A stretch of 64,000 bases of DNA, taken from positions 124,001-188,000 of the forward strand of contig JAVLUZ010000149.1 of the NCBI GenBank assembly GCA_036768485.1, in the 5' to 3' direction. The DNA comes from Mermis nigrescens. Its lineage: Eukaryota > Nematoda > Enoplea > Mermithida > Mermithidae. Every line of letters begins with the position of its first letter. Position 1 is the first letter of the stretch. Below the pieces are notes generated by a model, which was not told the DNA's origin, did no database searches, and worked only from the letters and a program-made list of their open reading frames with translations. The translations under genes were made by a program, and so were the position numbers. Shown here one piece after another: positions 24,036-38,955 of this stretch.

Positions 24036-24959
24036 CTAAAGAGCGAGTTGTGGGCTATTAATATTTACATTTTGTTTACGTTTAACACAATCAGCACAAA
24101 AATCAATGTAAAATCCATGTTCACCTCGAGATTGACAATCATTCAACTCAAAAACCAGCTCGTGTCGGCATTTTAGTTGAAGAAAAGATAGGTCAGGATT
24201 ACACCGTAGACGCCAAAATGGGCCTTCAGACTGGATGCAGACTGTCTTATTGATCAATGAGATAAAGCGATGCCTTACTTGAACCACAGTCAGGCAAACT
24301 TTGACAAATTGAACACGATTTTCGTGAATGGGACCATCACGAAAGACGCGAGTAACATCGGACCACACAAGATCATGACCATCAGAATGAGAGTCAGTTA
24401 GAGATTTTACCTGATCAATGTCCTCATTACTGTTTGATTAAGGCAAATTAAATAAAACGGCATTGCATTTTTTTGAATCTCTTTCAATCGCGTCATTTAT
24501 CATGGCAGATAATTCGTTTTCATCATAATCGATTGAAGAATGTCTTGAATGTTCAAGGCGATCAATTTTATTTTGTAAGTCAGCAAGCTTAGTAGCAAAA
24601 TTATCTAAGCATTGTTCAATATGCAAATATTTTTTCACAATAGGTCCACAATGGAAGCAATAGAAAGTGGAATGGGGCTTTGAGTAAGTTTCATAGTCAT
24701 GGATGTCAACTTTTAAATACGAAGTATTAACCCAGTGTTCACAAAAATCACATAAGAAAGCAGTATCGTCATCAGTGAAAAACTTGTAACAAATAACACA
24801 ATCCGCAGAATTTTCATTTGCAGCATTAAGTGCAGCAAAGTTAGACGTCCGCAACGGTGACCTGGAAGTAAGCTGGTGTCGATATTTTTCGAAGGGCAAT
24901 TTCTTTAACCCATGGTAGAAATCAAAGAAATATTTAGGCAGAATTAAAATGTTGAGCAA
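24036..24959 (-). pseudogene. LINE ORF1 with PHD-like zinc finger, broken
   Basis: The first piece has CVICYKFFTDDDTAFLCDFC, a W, and FYCFHC spaced like a PHD finger. The expected His/Cys after the Trp are replaced (HWVNTSYL). A short coiled-coil-like stretch (LQNKIDRLEHS) follows. The second piece (24368-24036), in another frame, has the basic nucleic-acid-binding character of ORF1 C-termini. It probably served as an RNA chaperone. Confidence 0.72.
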
Positions 24960-25206
24960 ATTAGTTAAAATAGGTATTGCGGCTCATTAGCTCGATTAGT
25001 CGCACCTCCTTTAAACTTTGGGTAATCCTAGCTTCTTGAACGGTTTATGGATATTTTGCCCCCCCCCACATTTCGTCCCCCACATTTTTCCCCGGACATT
25101 TTGCCCCCCACATTTCGCCCCCTCCACATTTTGCCTCTCGGACATTTCACTCCCCTACACATTTCGCCCTCCCCAGATTTACTGTGCATATGGGGGGGGG
25201 TGCAAA

Positions 25207-25966
<760 letters not shown>

Positions 25967-25967
25967 G

Positions 25968-26075
<108 letters not shown>

Positions 26076-26771
26076 TGATGTCCCGGTGCCGCTTTTTTTA
26101 CCGGTGCCGGTGCCGGTGCTGGTACCCCCTGTACCGGCGCCGGTGCCGGTGCTACATTAGCATATTATATAGTGTACTATGCTTCTTCAAAAAGGGTTAA
26201 ATTTGTACCTATTTTTCACCGGATATACATATTAAGGGCAAAATTTCATTTGGCTAGTAACGACTTCAATATTTTCAATTTATGAATAGGTACATATTAA
26301 TTTTCTCACTTAAGCATTAAACAAACAAAAAATTGTAATAAATTTGAAATTCAAAGAAAATTAAAACTTAAATAGTGTATTATAAGTTTAAAAGTAGCGC
26401 AATCAAGATTGGCTTGTGCAGTAGTTGATTCTTCAGTCAAATCGAAATTTGGTTTCAGTGCATTAGTTAAATTTTCAACTAGTAAGAAACAAACATGAAA
26501 ATAGCCACAAAAACTTTTTGAGGTTAAATTATTTGAGTTTATCATTTCACATTATCAAAAGCCTCTGAAAACAAACATGGGATATATTAGTAATGCAAAA
26601 GACTCAGAACTTCATTTACAATGTTTTAACAAGCTTTTTCTGAATAATTTGCAGGAAAAAGTTTTGCATGAAAACTATTTTAAAATTATAGCTGCGTTTT
26701 ACGGTCTTCTGCTCACGAAATGGAAAAATAAAAATGGATTTGATCAAATTAAGTTGAAAACTACTCTGTAG

Positions 26772-27609
26772 TAGAGCTGTGCCAGGGCCAGGCCCCGGCC
26801 CCGGCCCCGGCCCGGCGCCGGGGCCTAGGCCCCGGCCGGCCGAGGCCAGGCTGGCCCGGCACCGGGGCCGGGGCCAATGTTAGAGTTGATTATAATGTAG
26901 AAAATTGATAATGTTTTGGGCAGATTTACCTTCAAACTCAATTTCAAGCAAACCACAGATCTTGCTAATTCAAATCTTTATTTCACTATGTCATATTGCT
27001 GAAAATTTCTAGTTAATAATCAAAATTGACATATTTTAAATTGCAATTCATATAGACGAGCATTTCCAGCTTGCTTGGTAGCAGACAGCTACGTCTATCA
27101 GAACAAATAGAATAATAAGCCTAAAAAAAGTGCAAAGTAAAGCACATTGAGAAACGCATCCAAGTCAGAGGAGTTAAATCCATACATGGGCAGCTCAAAA
27201 ATTCTAGGGGGTCCAAAATTTTTCAAAGTCAAAAAGTGCCTGATAATATATGTTAGAGCGAAAAAAACACCGTTTTCTCGCGTTTCTCAATGAGAGCTAT
27301 CCATTAGCATCAAAAAACCGCAGAAAAACAGAAAAAATTCTGAAAATCAATTTCTGGGGGGTCTAGCGGATTTTTTTAGGGGGGGGAGAATGTGAATTCT
27401 GGGGTGTTTAGATCCCCCGATGCCCATGTTCTGTTATATCTTGTAATCCCAACAAATATTAACGCTTGACGTGCATATCTACAAGCAAGAATATATGCAT
27501 AGGTACATATAAGGGGTAGGGCAGGGTCGTACTATGAGCATGGTAAAGCACGCTATTATTGGCCCCGGCCCCGGCCCCGGCTAAAAAAGGCGGCCCCGGC
27601 ACAGCTCTA
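26772..27609. mobile_element. Element I copy 1, hAT-like, nested in J
   Basis: 838 bp. Inverted ends TAGAGCTGTGCC / GGCACAGCTCTA with GGCCCC repeats. Perfect 8-bp duplication ctctgtag (26764-26771, 27610-27617). Contains a diverged MITE A at about 27181-27430. Confidence 0.92.
27181..27430 (+). mobile_element. Diverged MITE A within I copy 1
   Basis: Starts CATACATGGGCAGC and retains the A core (tatccattagcatcaaaaa). The same diverged copy is present in I copy 2, so it rode along when I transposed. Confidence 0.8.
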
Positions 27610-27989
27610 CTCTGTAGTATATACTCATCCTTCTTGCCTACAGATGGTACAATTAGGAGAACTTTCCACTCTATATGTCGATGTTTTTAATTTTAATTTA
27701 CTTTGTTTATTAGTGTCCACCCTTCTTGCTGTTAATTGATGTTTTCAATAAGATGTGTTTCGTTAAATGAATAATTCATTTTTAAAGCTCGAAGACTTGT
27801 TCTGAAGTTCAGTCAAAATGCTCACTATGCTAATCAGAAGATTTTATTAACAAAATGCTACCTTTTTGCGCCTTTATTCATTAAATTGGTGATAAATGAG
27901 CTTCAATTATTCTTTTTACTCTAATTTTTTCTCTTTTCGGTGCCGGTCCCGGTGCCGGTGCCCAAGTACATCACTACATATATAAATAA

Positions 27990-28931
<942 letters not shown>

Positions 28932-29023
<92 letters not shown>
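28932..29023. repeat. (TA)n microsatellite 4
   Basis: Pure TA between I2 and J2. Confidence 0.99.
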
Positions 29024-30232
<1,209 letters not shown>

Positions 30233-30601
30233 GATTTGGTCCATGAGCAGAAAACCTCTGGGCCCAGTTGCACCAAACGCATGTAACCCGTTTACAGGCA
30301 ACAAGCGTCAGTAATGATTAGTCATTTTTTAATGCATACATATTATCTTCTGTTTTGAATAAGCTAATGAATCTTGTTAAAAACTTCAACTTCGCATCAA
30401 ATGTATGGTGTCTCTCATTACTTCATTTTTTGGAGTTTTTTTAGTTCAGGGTAGCACACAAGTGAACCGGATAAATCCGGGGGGTGAAATGTTATGCAGG
30501 GTGAAATGTGGGGAGAGGCGAAATGTCCAGGGGGCGAAATGTGGGGGCCAATCGTGGGGGGTCGACATGTGGGGGCGGAACGTCCGCATCCCTTCTTGAA
30601 C

Positions 30602-31589
30602 AAATCTCATTTTCTGTATGAAGTCTGTGAACAAGAGAAGAAATATAGATGCAAAATGCGCTTCTCAATAATAACTCAAAAGACTAAAAGTGGAGTGTTT
30701 AAACCGCGCACTTGTGACTACATAAACTACAATTTTAATTTTAAAATTCCGCACGAAGTGCCGAAAATTTTCCGCGATTTTTGGCTAAAAAAGCAAAGGG
30801 GGAGTAGAGGAAAAAATTGTTCACATATTTCATTTCAGTAGGCACGTTCCCCCTATCCCCCTGGATACGTTTTATAGTCTATTTTAACTATTTTCCACAG
30901 CGGTCGTAAAAATTTCTTCTTACGTTTATCGGTCCCCCTTTTTTAAAAAAATTTGGTCGTACCCCAGAAACAATATCCTGGATGCAGGCCTGGGTAAAAG
31001 CAACTCTTTTCGCTATTGACTTTCAACTTTTTAAAATTATCTTACTTGATTTTCCTTTATTATTTTATTTTTAAAATTCATTTAAGTTGAAACCCATCTA
31101 AAAGCTAGGTGTAAGCTGTACATAACAATATGCACAGCTCCACTAACTTAGGTAATCTATGCTCGCTCTTTGACATTGGTAGGTAGAATAAAAGTTGAAA
31201 ATTTTCCAGCATTTAGTGGCTAATATCTAAAAATTCTCTATACGCAGTATTGCATTTAATTTTGAGAAAGATGAGCAGTTATCAATAATAGGTATTATTT
31301 TCCGCGCCTCTTTATTATATTACTTTCGCATTAAGCTGAAATGAGAGCAACTTAAATAAAGTGACTAGGACAGAAACTCGACAAATAAGACACTATATAT
31401 ACAGCTTAGCCTGGACAAAGACCGGTCTTCCTCTTTGTACCAGCAGCCTATTGTTTTAAATTTGCTTTCACAAAAGCATTGGTTCTTTTAAATTGTTAAT
31501 AGTTATCCGGACTACTCTTCTTCCTCAGGAGCTTTGGGCTATGTGCATAGGTGCGCGGCTGAATACCAAAAATTTATTGATAGCTAAGG
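30602..31589. other. Unassigned sequence
   Basis: No gene recognised. Short GC-rich patches at 30845-30990 may be remnants of another hAT-like element, but no duplication was found. Confidence 0.5.
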
Positions 31590-31885
31590 GTTACGTAAAA
31601 ACGGTTCTATAGCCTTTTTGAGCTCAGAAAACTAGCTATATAGCCTTTTTGGACACACAAATATAGCTGTATAGCCTTTTTGGGCTAAAAATAGCTATTT
31701 AGTCCTTTATATAGTTAAGGAAATAGCTAAATATCGTGTTGAAACTCAGAAAAGACAACTATAGTATTTCTGAGCTCACACGGTATGTTCTCTGAGTCCA
31801 AAAACGCTATATAGCTAGTTTTCTGAGGCCAAAAAGGCCATTTAACTCATGTTCTGAGCCCAAACAAGGCTATACAAGAATGTTT
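31590..31885. repeat. Degenerate short repeats of 'tagctatatagcctttttgg'
   Basis: The motif and its reverse complement recur about six to eight times in 300 bp (agctatatagcc, ctatttagtcc, ctatatagctag, ggctatacaa). No coding potential. Confidence 0.7.
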
Positions 31886-31949
31886 TTCGGCTAAAGTGGT
31901 TTGTATGGCTCTCAGTTTTTCAGAGCATAGGGAGGGGGTAATACTCTCT

Positions 31950-32379
31950 AAGTGTTTTTTGTACAAGGTCCGTTTGTACATGTACAAAGATGGTCCGAAA
32001 AAGTCTTTGTACATTTTGTACACGCGAATTTTGTGTGCTAAAATATGGTACAGTAGCGATTGTAGTGCGGCAAGACAGGGTTTTTCGACCTTTAGTAGTG
32101 TATTTAAGCTAATTTCTAGGTTTCTTACGTTTAAAACTACTTAAAAATTGTCTCAAAACGGCGCTAAGCGCCAAAAAATTTGATATTTTTCCATTCTAAA
32201 TACAAATTCTGCCATTTTAAAGATATATAGGACAGACAATAACTCATTTAGGCGTGCTTTTGGGAATTTTACACCTTTTGACACTTTTTGTCGTCCCAAA
32301 AATCTTTGTACATGTACAAAGACAGTCCTGAAAAGTCTTTGTACATCGGGAAAAATCTTTGCCGAATACAAAAACACTG
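31950..32379. mobile_element. Element G copy 1
   Basis: 430 bp, from AGTGTTTTTTGTACAAGG to GAATACAAAAACACTG. Flanks tactctct / tactccca agree at 6 of 8 positions. Two CTTTGTACATGTACAAAG-type palindromes lie near the ends. Confidence 0.78.
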
Positions 32380-33226
32380 TACTCCCACCCCAATGCGTTT
32401 GTATGACTATTTGCATGACTCATGTATGGAATTCCGATTACATGACAATATACATTTCCTTTATTACACTTTGATACCGCCAAGTATCAGATAATTGGAT
32501 CATAGACTCACAAGGTAACAAGGTGGTCAGTGAGGGGTAAAAATCAAGAATAAGTGGCGAGAGACGGATGAAATTAGAATTTATGCTGTAGTAAGCTATG
32601 TTTATTGGGTATATTAGGTCGAAATTGTTTGAAAATGCACCGTCTCAGGCCAAAATTACTCGACGGTCCCTAATTTTTGTACCTTCAGCGAAAGTAATAC
32701 CCCTTTCTTTCATTCCTCCCTATCTGCATGCATGGATTGAATGCCATTTTTACACTATTTACGCAGTGTGCTGTTTTTGTAATAGATAGATACTGCACTC
32801 GATGTATTCGATTGGAAAAATACCTTTTATTAATTGAAAGATTGAAATAATTATGCATTATGATTATGATTGTGATAATTATGATAATGATAATAATAAT
32901 TATTATAACGACATGACATCAGTAAAATGTAGATGGAAATGAAGTAAGTTTAAAGATTATAAAAGGCGAAATTAATTTTTAAACAGGACTGACCACAGGA
33001 CATATAGTCTCGATAATCATGAAGAATTAAGCATGCCCCTTCAAAAATATATTTAAAAAATGTTAGCCAATCTCGTTTCGAAAATTTGTATATGAAAGAG
33101 GAATGACAATAGGACATACTGTAGCTTATTCATTCGTTTTTTAGTGTATGCTTATATTGACTTTATAATCTTAACAGATGTTTTAAGGAATGGCTAATAA
33201 ATAAACTTCTGATTTCGTTGTCGGAA
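32380..33226. promoter_or_regulatory. Upstream region of PP6 gene, no defined promoter
   Basis: The 850 bp before the start codon are AT-rich with no obvious TATA/initiator arrangement. A pyrimidine-poor 'tataatcttaacag' ends at 33177 and could be a 3' splice site for a 5'-UTR exon. If so, the promoter lies further upstream. Confidence 0.3.
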
Positions 33227-33355
33227 ATGGTGTACTTTGACGTTGATCAGTGGATTGAACTGGCGAGAGACTGTAAATACTTGCCTGAAACCGATATGAA
33301 AAGTTTGTGCGATACTGTCTCAGAAGTGCTGAATAATGAACCAAATATTGTGCAA
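33227..33355 (+). CDS. PPP6C: PPP6C exon 1 (residues 1-43)
   Basis: Starts at an ATG with G at -3 and G at +4. Encodes 43 residues including DQWIELARDCKYLPETDMKS, the N-terminal helical region typical of PP6. It ends at CAA followed by GCAAGT, which matches the consensus of GC-AG introns. Reading on through this point gives a stop six codons later. The joined product matches PP6 with no residue gained or lost, which is why I place the boundary here. A MITE (family B) begins only 26 bases into the intron. Confidence 0.9.
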
Positions 33356-33381
33356 GCAAGTCCGTTTTTATAGTTAAACAC

Positions 33382-33790
33382 CATACATGTAACAGGGGAT
33401 GGGGGAATCCCCCATAGATGTAACGGCTCGAAATTTGGGGGTTTCCGGCCATTTTTAGGGAAAGGGGGGGTAGATGACCTCCAATTTTTGGCCAAAAACG
33501 GCCAAAAAACGCATAAAAACGGTCAAAAAATTCGATTTTTTTCCAAAAAATCGGGAGTGGGGGTCAAAAATTTTCTGGCTTTGGAGGGATGGGGTAGACG
33601 TCCGACTTTAGGTGGGGGTACCCCATCTCTCCTGTTACATTTATGGAATCCCCCACCCAAAGTTAGTCGTCCATTAAAGCCAGAAAATTTCTGACCCTCC
33701 CCCTCCGATGTTAGAAATAATTGGATTTTTTGATCGATTTTTTTATTGTTGGGTACTCCCCACCGAAAATTTCGAGCCCTTATATGTTTG
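33382..33790. mobile_element. MITE B copy, outer, interrupted by another B
   Basis: Starts CATACATGTAACAGGGG. The other end reads ...GAGCCCTTATATGTTTG. Flanks ttaaacac / ttaaagac (7 of 8). Split by the inner B at 33413-33645. Confidence 0.8.
33413..33645. mobile_element. MITE B copy, inner, nested
   Basis: 233 bp, CATAGATGTAACGGCTCG to CTGTTACATTTATG, with perfect 8-bp duplications gaatcccc (33405-33412, 33646-33653). hAT-like. Confidence 0.9.
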
Positions 33791-33799
33791 TTAAAGACC

Positions 33800-34863
33800 T
33801 TATCTTTTAATATGTGTCTGAACATATTTTATATTGCGTTCGAAGGACCTATTGCGCTCTAAGTATAAACTTCCTCAGATTTCGAAAAATCGGGATTGGC
33901 CATAAATACACACCATGGCCGTTCTAAGGGTCAAAAATTGATCTTTACCGGGCCAAAATGATTTCAGAAACTAGTATAAGTGCTAAAATCTATGAACTAT
34001 TTTATTCCACAGTTTCTGGTCAGTTTCAAGCACTTTCAACAAAATTCCTGATATTAATCCATTTTGGCCTTTATTTTGCCTCATTTTGCCAAGAAAATTT
34101 TCCGTTTTTCTATTTTGGGGGTCTGACCCTGCAAATTCCCCGCCCCACATGCATGTCTGGTACTGACTACCTGGCGAGCGATCCCTTAAAAATGGGTAGA
34201 CAGACGCTGCAGCAAAATTATGAACTTACCTTGCAAATCTAAGCTCACGCAGAGTGGCTCTTATTTCGCTGCGACTTCTAAAATTATGCACCCATATTAA
34301 TTGTCAAAAATTAAGAATATATACATGTTAAGTGACAGTAAGAATGCTTTTCTCGGTGAGGACATATCCGAGAAAACAATTCTTGAATAATTTGCAAAGT
34401 TAAAAATATGCAGTTATAGAAAACCAGTTCTTCTCAAACTGGATGATGATAAAGCTGGCATAGATTGAAAAGTAGGCTGGCGTGGCGCCTATACTTTTTC
34501 GATGTATGATGTAAACTTGGCAAGGAATGAGCAAATTGAAAAAAGATATAAATGTTCAAATTAAATTGAAATTAATTTATAAATTAAATATATTAAGCAG
34601 AAAAACTATGCACTTAGTTCTCTTGTGTTTTTACATTCAAGTGTTCTTATTTAATAAGTAGAAAAGAATGGGATTTATTACACTAGGTTTTTATTAATCA
34701 TAATGAAAATGTACCAATGTTTTGATAACGAGCGAATTTTTATGAAACTGGCGGAAGTTTTTAGAGAAATATGCACCAAATCGACTTCATTATTTTTATA
34801 TGTCTATATTTCGTTCTTTACAATTTTTATTAATACTGTCTTCATTGAATAATTGTCGCTTTA
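33800..34863. other. PPP6C intron 1, unassigned part
   Basis: No coding or RNA gene recognised. A short stretch near 33900-34150 shares 'tctggtcagt' and 'ttttcggcct'-type words with 37060-37190 and may be an old repeat. Confidence 0.5.
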
Positions 34864-34865
34864 TA

Positions 34866-35432
34866 CAGGGTAGGGTGGCCTAAAAAAGGCTGCATGTCGA
34901 TTTAATATGTAGGTAATAACTTTGGCTGATATAAACACAGAACTTTAAGATCAGCTGCATTAGATAGATAAAAATGTCTCTTTCACTTTGATCAGATGTC
35001 AACTGTTCGAGAATTAGGGTGATTAGTTTACACCCTACTTTGATATTGTTTAGACGCCGAAAGCGTCATTGGTTTTGCCATAAATTTGCTCCCTCTTTTG
35101 ACGATAATTGAAAATTTTGTACTACTAGTGTATCAAATCTACCCTAAGGTTTAAACGATGTGATAAATATTTTGTTGACTGCACATATTGTCGAAAAACG
35201 ATATTTATCTATGCAGTAATGGGATAAAATGCTGAAACTCTGGGGTTTAAACAATGCCAAAGTGAGGCGTAAACAAATCGTAGCGCACGAACTGCTGGCA
35301 GCTGGCCAAGTTATTTTGTGTGGCTTAAACAAAAACGTGTTTATCAATCTCATGTAGCTGGTACATTTTATGTCAATAATTGCCCCAGTTATGATGTAAG
35401 ATCGGGAAGTAGCCTTTTTACGGGCCACCCTG
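34866..35432. mobile_element. Snap-back MITE K copy 2, mariner-like
   Basis: 567 bp with ends CAGGGTAGGGTGGCC and GGGCCACCCTG, flanked by TA (34864-34865, 35433-35434). The two halves are imperfect inverted repeats. CAGGGTGGCC ends and TA duplication fit Tc1/mariner elements. Confidence 0.85.
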
Positions 35433-35612
35433 TATATTGCGCACCATCTCTTCACTTCCAAGCACGTGTTTAAGTAGGGATGCTCTTTCTGCTGAAGGAT
35501 TCAAACCTCAGATACTATAAAATGACTTTAGCTCCAAAAAACGATGTTCGAACATTTGGGCAATGGTGACTTATTAACTCAACTAGTTTTACCATTGCGG
35601 TATTTCGCTTAG

Positions 35613-35846
35613 GTTTCGCGGCCGATCACGGTTTGTGGCGACATACATGGTCAGTTTTATGATCTCCAAAAATTATTTGACTATGGCGGTCAACTTCCCG
35701 ATCAAAGTTACATTTTCATGGGCGATTTCGTAGATCGAGGCTACTACAGCTTAGAAACGTTGACATTATTATTAGCTTTGAAAGCCAAATGGCCCGATAG
35801 AATCATCTTGTTGCGAGGAAATCATGAATCTAGACAAGTCACTCAA
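35613..35846 (+). CDS. PPP6C: PPP6C exon 2 (residues 44-121)
   Basis: 78 codons after the acceptor ...ttcgcttAG. It carries the metal-binding core: VCGDIHGQ (Asp and His ligands), [12 protein letters not shown] (Asp and catalytic Arg) and LLRGNHESR (Asn ligand and general-acid His). Ends CAA with donor GTATAG, phase 0. In this class the residues bind two metal ions and the substrate phosphate. Confidence 0.97.
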
Positions 35847-36074
35847 GTATAGTCAAAGTTTTTGTTGGTTTGTCATGGCTACAATACCTGCTACATTCTT
35901 GAATCTTTCAATGGGCCCTCTTAACTTAGTCAAAGTTTAAATACAAAAAAATATTGTTTTATCCAGTAAAAATTTACAAAACAGTATTCCTTTACATTTA
36001 TCCAACAGATACTTTTTAATTATGATTAAGCGAAAAACCGTAGGTATTTATTAATGTTTTAATAGCAAAAGTGT

Positions 36075-36274
36075 AGACTAAAACAAGAGGCTCGAAATTG
36101 GGGGGTCCCAGCCATTTTTTAGGGGGGGGAGTTAATGATCTCCAATTTTTGGCCAAAAACGGCTAAAGAATTCAATTTTTTCCAAAAGTCAGGGGTCAAA
36201 AATTTTCTGGCTTCAGGGGATGGGGTGGGGACGTCCGATTTCGGGTGGGGACCCCCACCCCCTGTTACATGTAT
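36075..36274. mobile_element. MITE B copy 2
   Basis: GGCTCGAAATTGGGG near 36089 and the end CTGTTACATGTATG at 36274. The left terminus is eroded and no duplication is visible. Confidence 0.75.
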
Positions 36275-36598
36275 GCCTGTGAGTCTTTCAGACTCTCGGG
36301 GATCCAGGGGATCTAGCCAGACCCCCATGCTTATTTGTAAACGTAAGCAATCGTTTAAGCGCTGTTGTAATATTTATCAGCATGCACTACTATGAGTACA
36401 TACATATGAAAATCAATTGCTTTTGCTTAATTCTAAATATTTAAGGGGAAAGAAATTAATAATTTATTTGCATTGATAAAAATCCGAAACAGCGACTAAA
36501 TATGGTCGTCGGGTTTGCTGGACCATACGTAGGTGTACACAATGGCCGGTCTGAGGGGTCAGTTAGTTGGCTTTTTTTGGGCCATAATGGCTTCAAAA

Positions 36599-37041
36599 CA
36601 GTGTTTTTTTGTACAAGGTCCGTTTGTACATGTACAAAGATGGTCCCTAAAAATCTTTGTACATTTCGTACACACATATTTTTGGGTACATAATATGGTA
36701 CAGTAGCGATTTTAGTGTGGCAAAAACAGAGTTGTTAGACCTTTGGTTACGTATTTTAGCAATTTCTAGGTTTCTGAGGGCAAAAATCAGTAATAATCGT
36801 TTCAAAACGGCGCGAAGCGCCAAAAAATTTGGCATTTTTCCTTTCAAAATGCAATTTCTGAAATTATAAAGATATATAGAACACACAATTGCTCATTTCG
36901 GCGCGGAGCGCCGAGAATTTTTGCGAATTTCGAACCTTTTTTGCAGTTTTTGTCTTCCAAAAATCTTTGTACATGTACAAAGACGGTCCCCAAAAGTCTT
37001 TGTACATCGCGAAAAATCTTTGCCGAATACAAAAAACCGTG
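36599..37041. mobile_element. Element G copy 2
   Basis: 443 bp, CAGTGTTTTTTTGTACAAGG to GAATACAAAAAACCGTG. Flanks cttcaaaa / cttcggaa (6 of 8). Contains GCGAAGC at 36812 and two TTTGTACATGTACAAA palindromes. Confidence 0.82.
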
Positions 37042-38333
37042 CTTCGGAAACTGGTATAATACCTGAAACAGTGTGAAAACTGTATTAATCCAACAATTTC
37101 TGGTCAATATCGAGGAATTTTGGAGGAAATTTTCGATTTTCGTCCGTTTCGGCCTCATTTTTCTCAAAAGATTTTTTTGACGAGACCCTTTAAAGCCCTA
37201 AATGCATTTCTGGTTTGGATTGTACTCCCAGAATTCGGTAGACCCCCAGAATTGAATGTTTAGGTAGCGATTTCTTCGCGATTGTGCCCCTGTCAAATAT
37301 GATGGCGGCTTTGTATTTAGTGCCTTGATATATGTACATATTAGGTATAAACTATCAAGTAATAATAATTAATTCGCGAAATCATTCGCTCCATTGTGCA
37401 ACTACATAAATCGATTTATTGAAAAATTATCAATTTTTTGCATTTTCTAACGTGAAACGTGTGTTGGAGAATCATGTAGATAAAATTGACAGTTTGATTC
37501 ACATTTTGTTGTGTAAACAAATATCTTAAACGAGTTCACTTTATGTATAAAGATCATCGTCATTAGCTGTTATCAGCTTAGAGTAGGCATCGGACGAGGG
37601 TCTTTTTTCCCTCGGCCGAGGCCGAGACCAAGGGACTTTGAAATCCTTGCCTCGGCCAAGGCCGAGGCCGAAGGACCGAGGGATCGAGGATTTGTTATAG
37701 ATATAATATGAGTATATGAGTATAAACAATATAGGACATATATGCTCTATGTGATGTGGGTACAGTAGCAATAGGATTGATTAGTGTAATATACTTCAAA
37801 GCTAATAAGCTATTATTCAAATTATATTCCAAGGTCGGTATGTAAATGACAGACACAGTAGTGACAAATTGTTAATCGTCTTGATCATTCAGCTCGTTTT
37901 CGCTATCACTATTGTGTGTTCTACATATCTTTATAATGGTAGAAATTGCATTTCAAAAGCAAAAATGTCAAATTTTTCGGCGCTTTGCGCCGTTTAAAGA
38001 CGATTCTTAGTGGTTTTTGCCCTTAGAGACCCAGAAATTAGCTAAAATACACTACCAAAAGTCAAACAACACTGTTTTTAACACTCTAAAATCGCTACTG
38101 TACCATATTATAGTACCCAAAAATTTGTGTGTACAAAATGTACAAAGATTTTCGGGAAGACAAAAACTGTAAAAAAGTGTAGAATTCCCACAAATTTTCG
38201 GCGCTTCGCGCCGAAATAAGTAATTATTCGTCCTTAAAAATGACAGAATTTGCATTCAGAATGCAGAAATGTCAAATTTTTCGGCGCTTCGCACCATTTG
38301 GAGACAATTTTTAGTAATTTTTGGCGTCAGAAA

Positions 38334-38775
38334 CAGCGTTTTTTTGTACAAGGTCCGTTTGTACATGTACAAAGATGGTCCCCACGAAAGTCTTTGTACA
38401 TTTTATACATGCAAATTTTTGTGTGCTACAATATAGTACAGTAGCGATTTTAGTGTGGTAAAACAGGTTTTCGATCTTTGGTAGTGTATTTTAGCTAATT
38501 TCTAGGTTTCTGACGCCAAAAATTACTAAAAATTGTCGTCAAAACGGCGGCCGGAAAATTTGACATTTTCCCTTTTGAAATGCAATGTCTGCCATTATGA
38601 AGATATATAGAACACACAATTACTCATTCCGGCGCGAAGCGCCGAAAATTTTTGGGAATTTTACAGCTTTTTACAGTTTTTGTCTTCCCAAAAATCCTTG
38701 TACAAGTACAAAGATGGTCCCGAAAAGTCTTTGTACATCGGGTAAAATCTTTTCCGAGGACAAAGAAAACCACTG
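38334..38775. mobile_element. Element G copy 3, nested in an older inverted G
   Basis: 442 bp, CAGCGTTTTTTTGTAC to AAAGAAAACCACTG, with perfect duplications gtcagaaa (38326-38333, 38776-38783). The surrounding sequence to 38951 (…ACAAAAAAACACTG) is a reverse G copy. Confidence 0.88.
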
Positions 38776-38955
38776 GTCAGAAACCCAGAAATTAGCTAAA
38801 ATACACTACCAAAGATCGAAAAGCCTGTTTTAAAATACTAAAATCGCTACTGTACTATATTATAGTACACAAAGATTTGCATGTACAAAATGTACAAAGA
38901 CTTTTGAGACCATCTTTGTACATGTACAAACGGACCTTGTACAAAAAAACACTGC

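Larger units (their letters stand above)
21300..24960 (-). mobile_element. Decayed non-LTR retrotransposon (CR1/Jockey-type LINE)
   Basis: Minus strand, in order: ORF1 with a PHD-like zinc finger (24960-24438) and a second ORF1 piece (24368-24036), an apurinic-type endonuclease (about 23960-23400), then reverse transcriptase (about 22960-21880) and a C-terminal region to 21415. An AATAAA and a 'cttcttgtcttgtc' tail close the element near 21300. Frames are broken many times. The ORF1 PHD finger plus APE endonuclease and RT architecture point to the CR1/L2/Jockey group. Confidence 0.88.

Noticed and set aside
26351..26771. Two 64-codon frames in element J, with counterparts in J copy 2
   Set aside because: Shared only because the element is repeated; they lie on opposite strands, are short, and match no family I recognise.
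35613..35846. PP2A or PP4 catalytic subunit instead of PP6
   Set aside because: [24 protein letters not shown], the 305-residue length and the TPYFL end fit PP6 better than either alternative.
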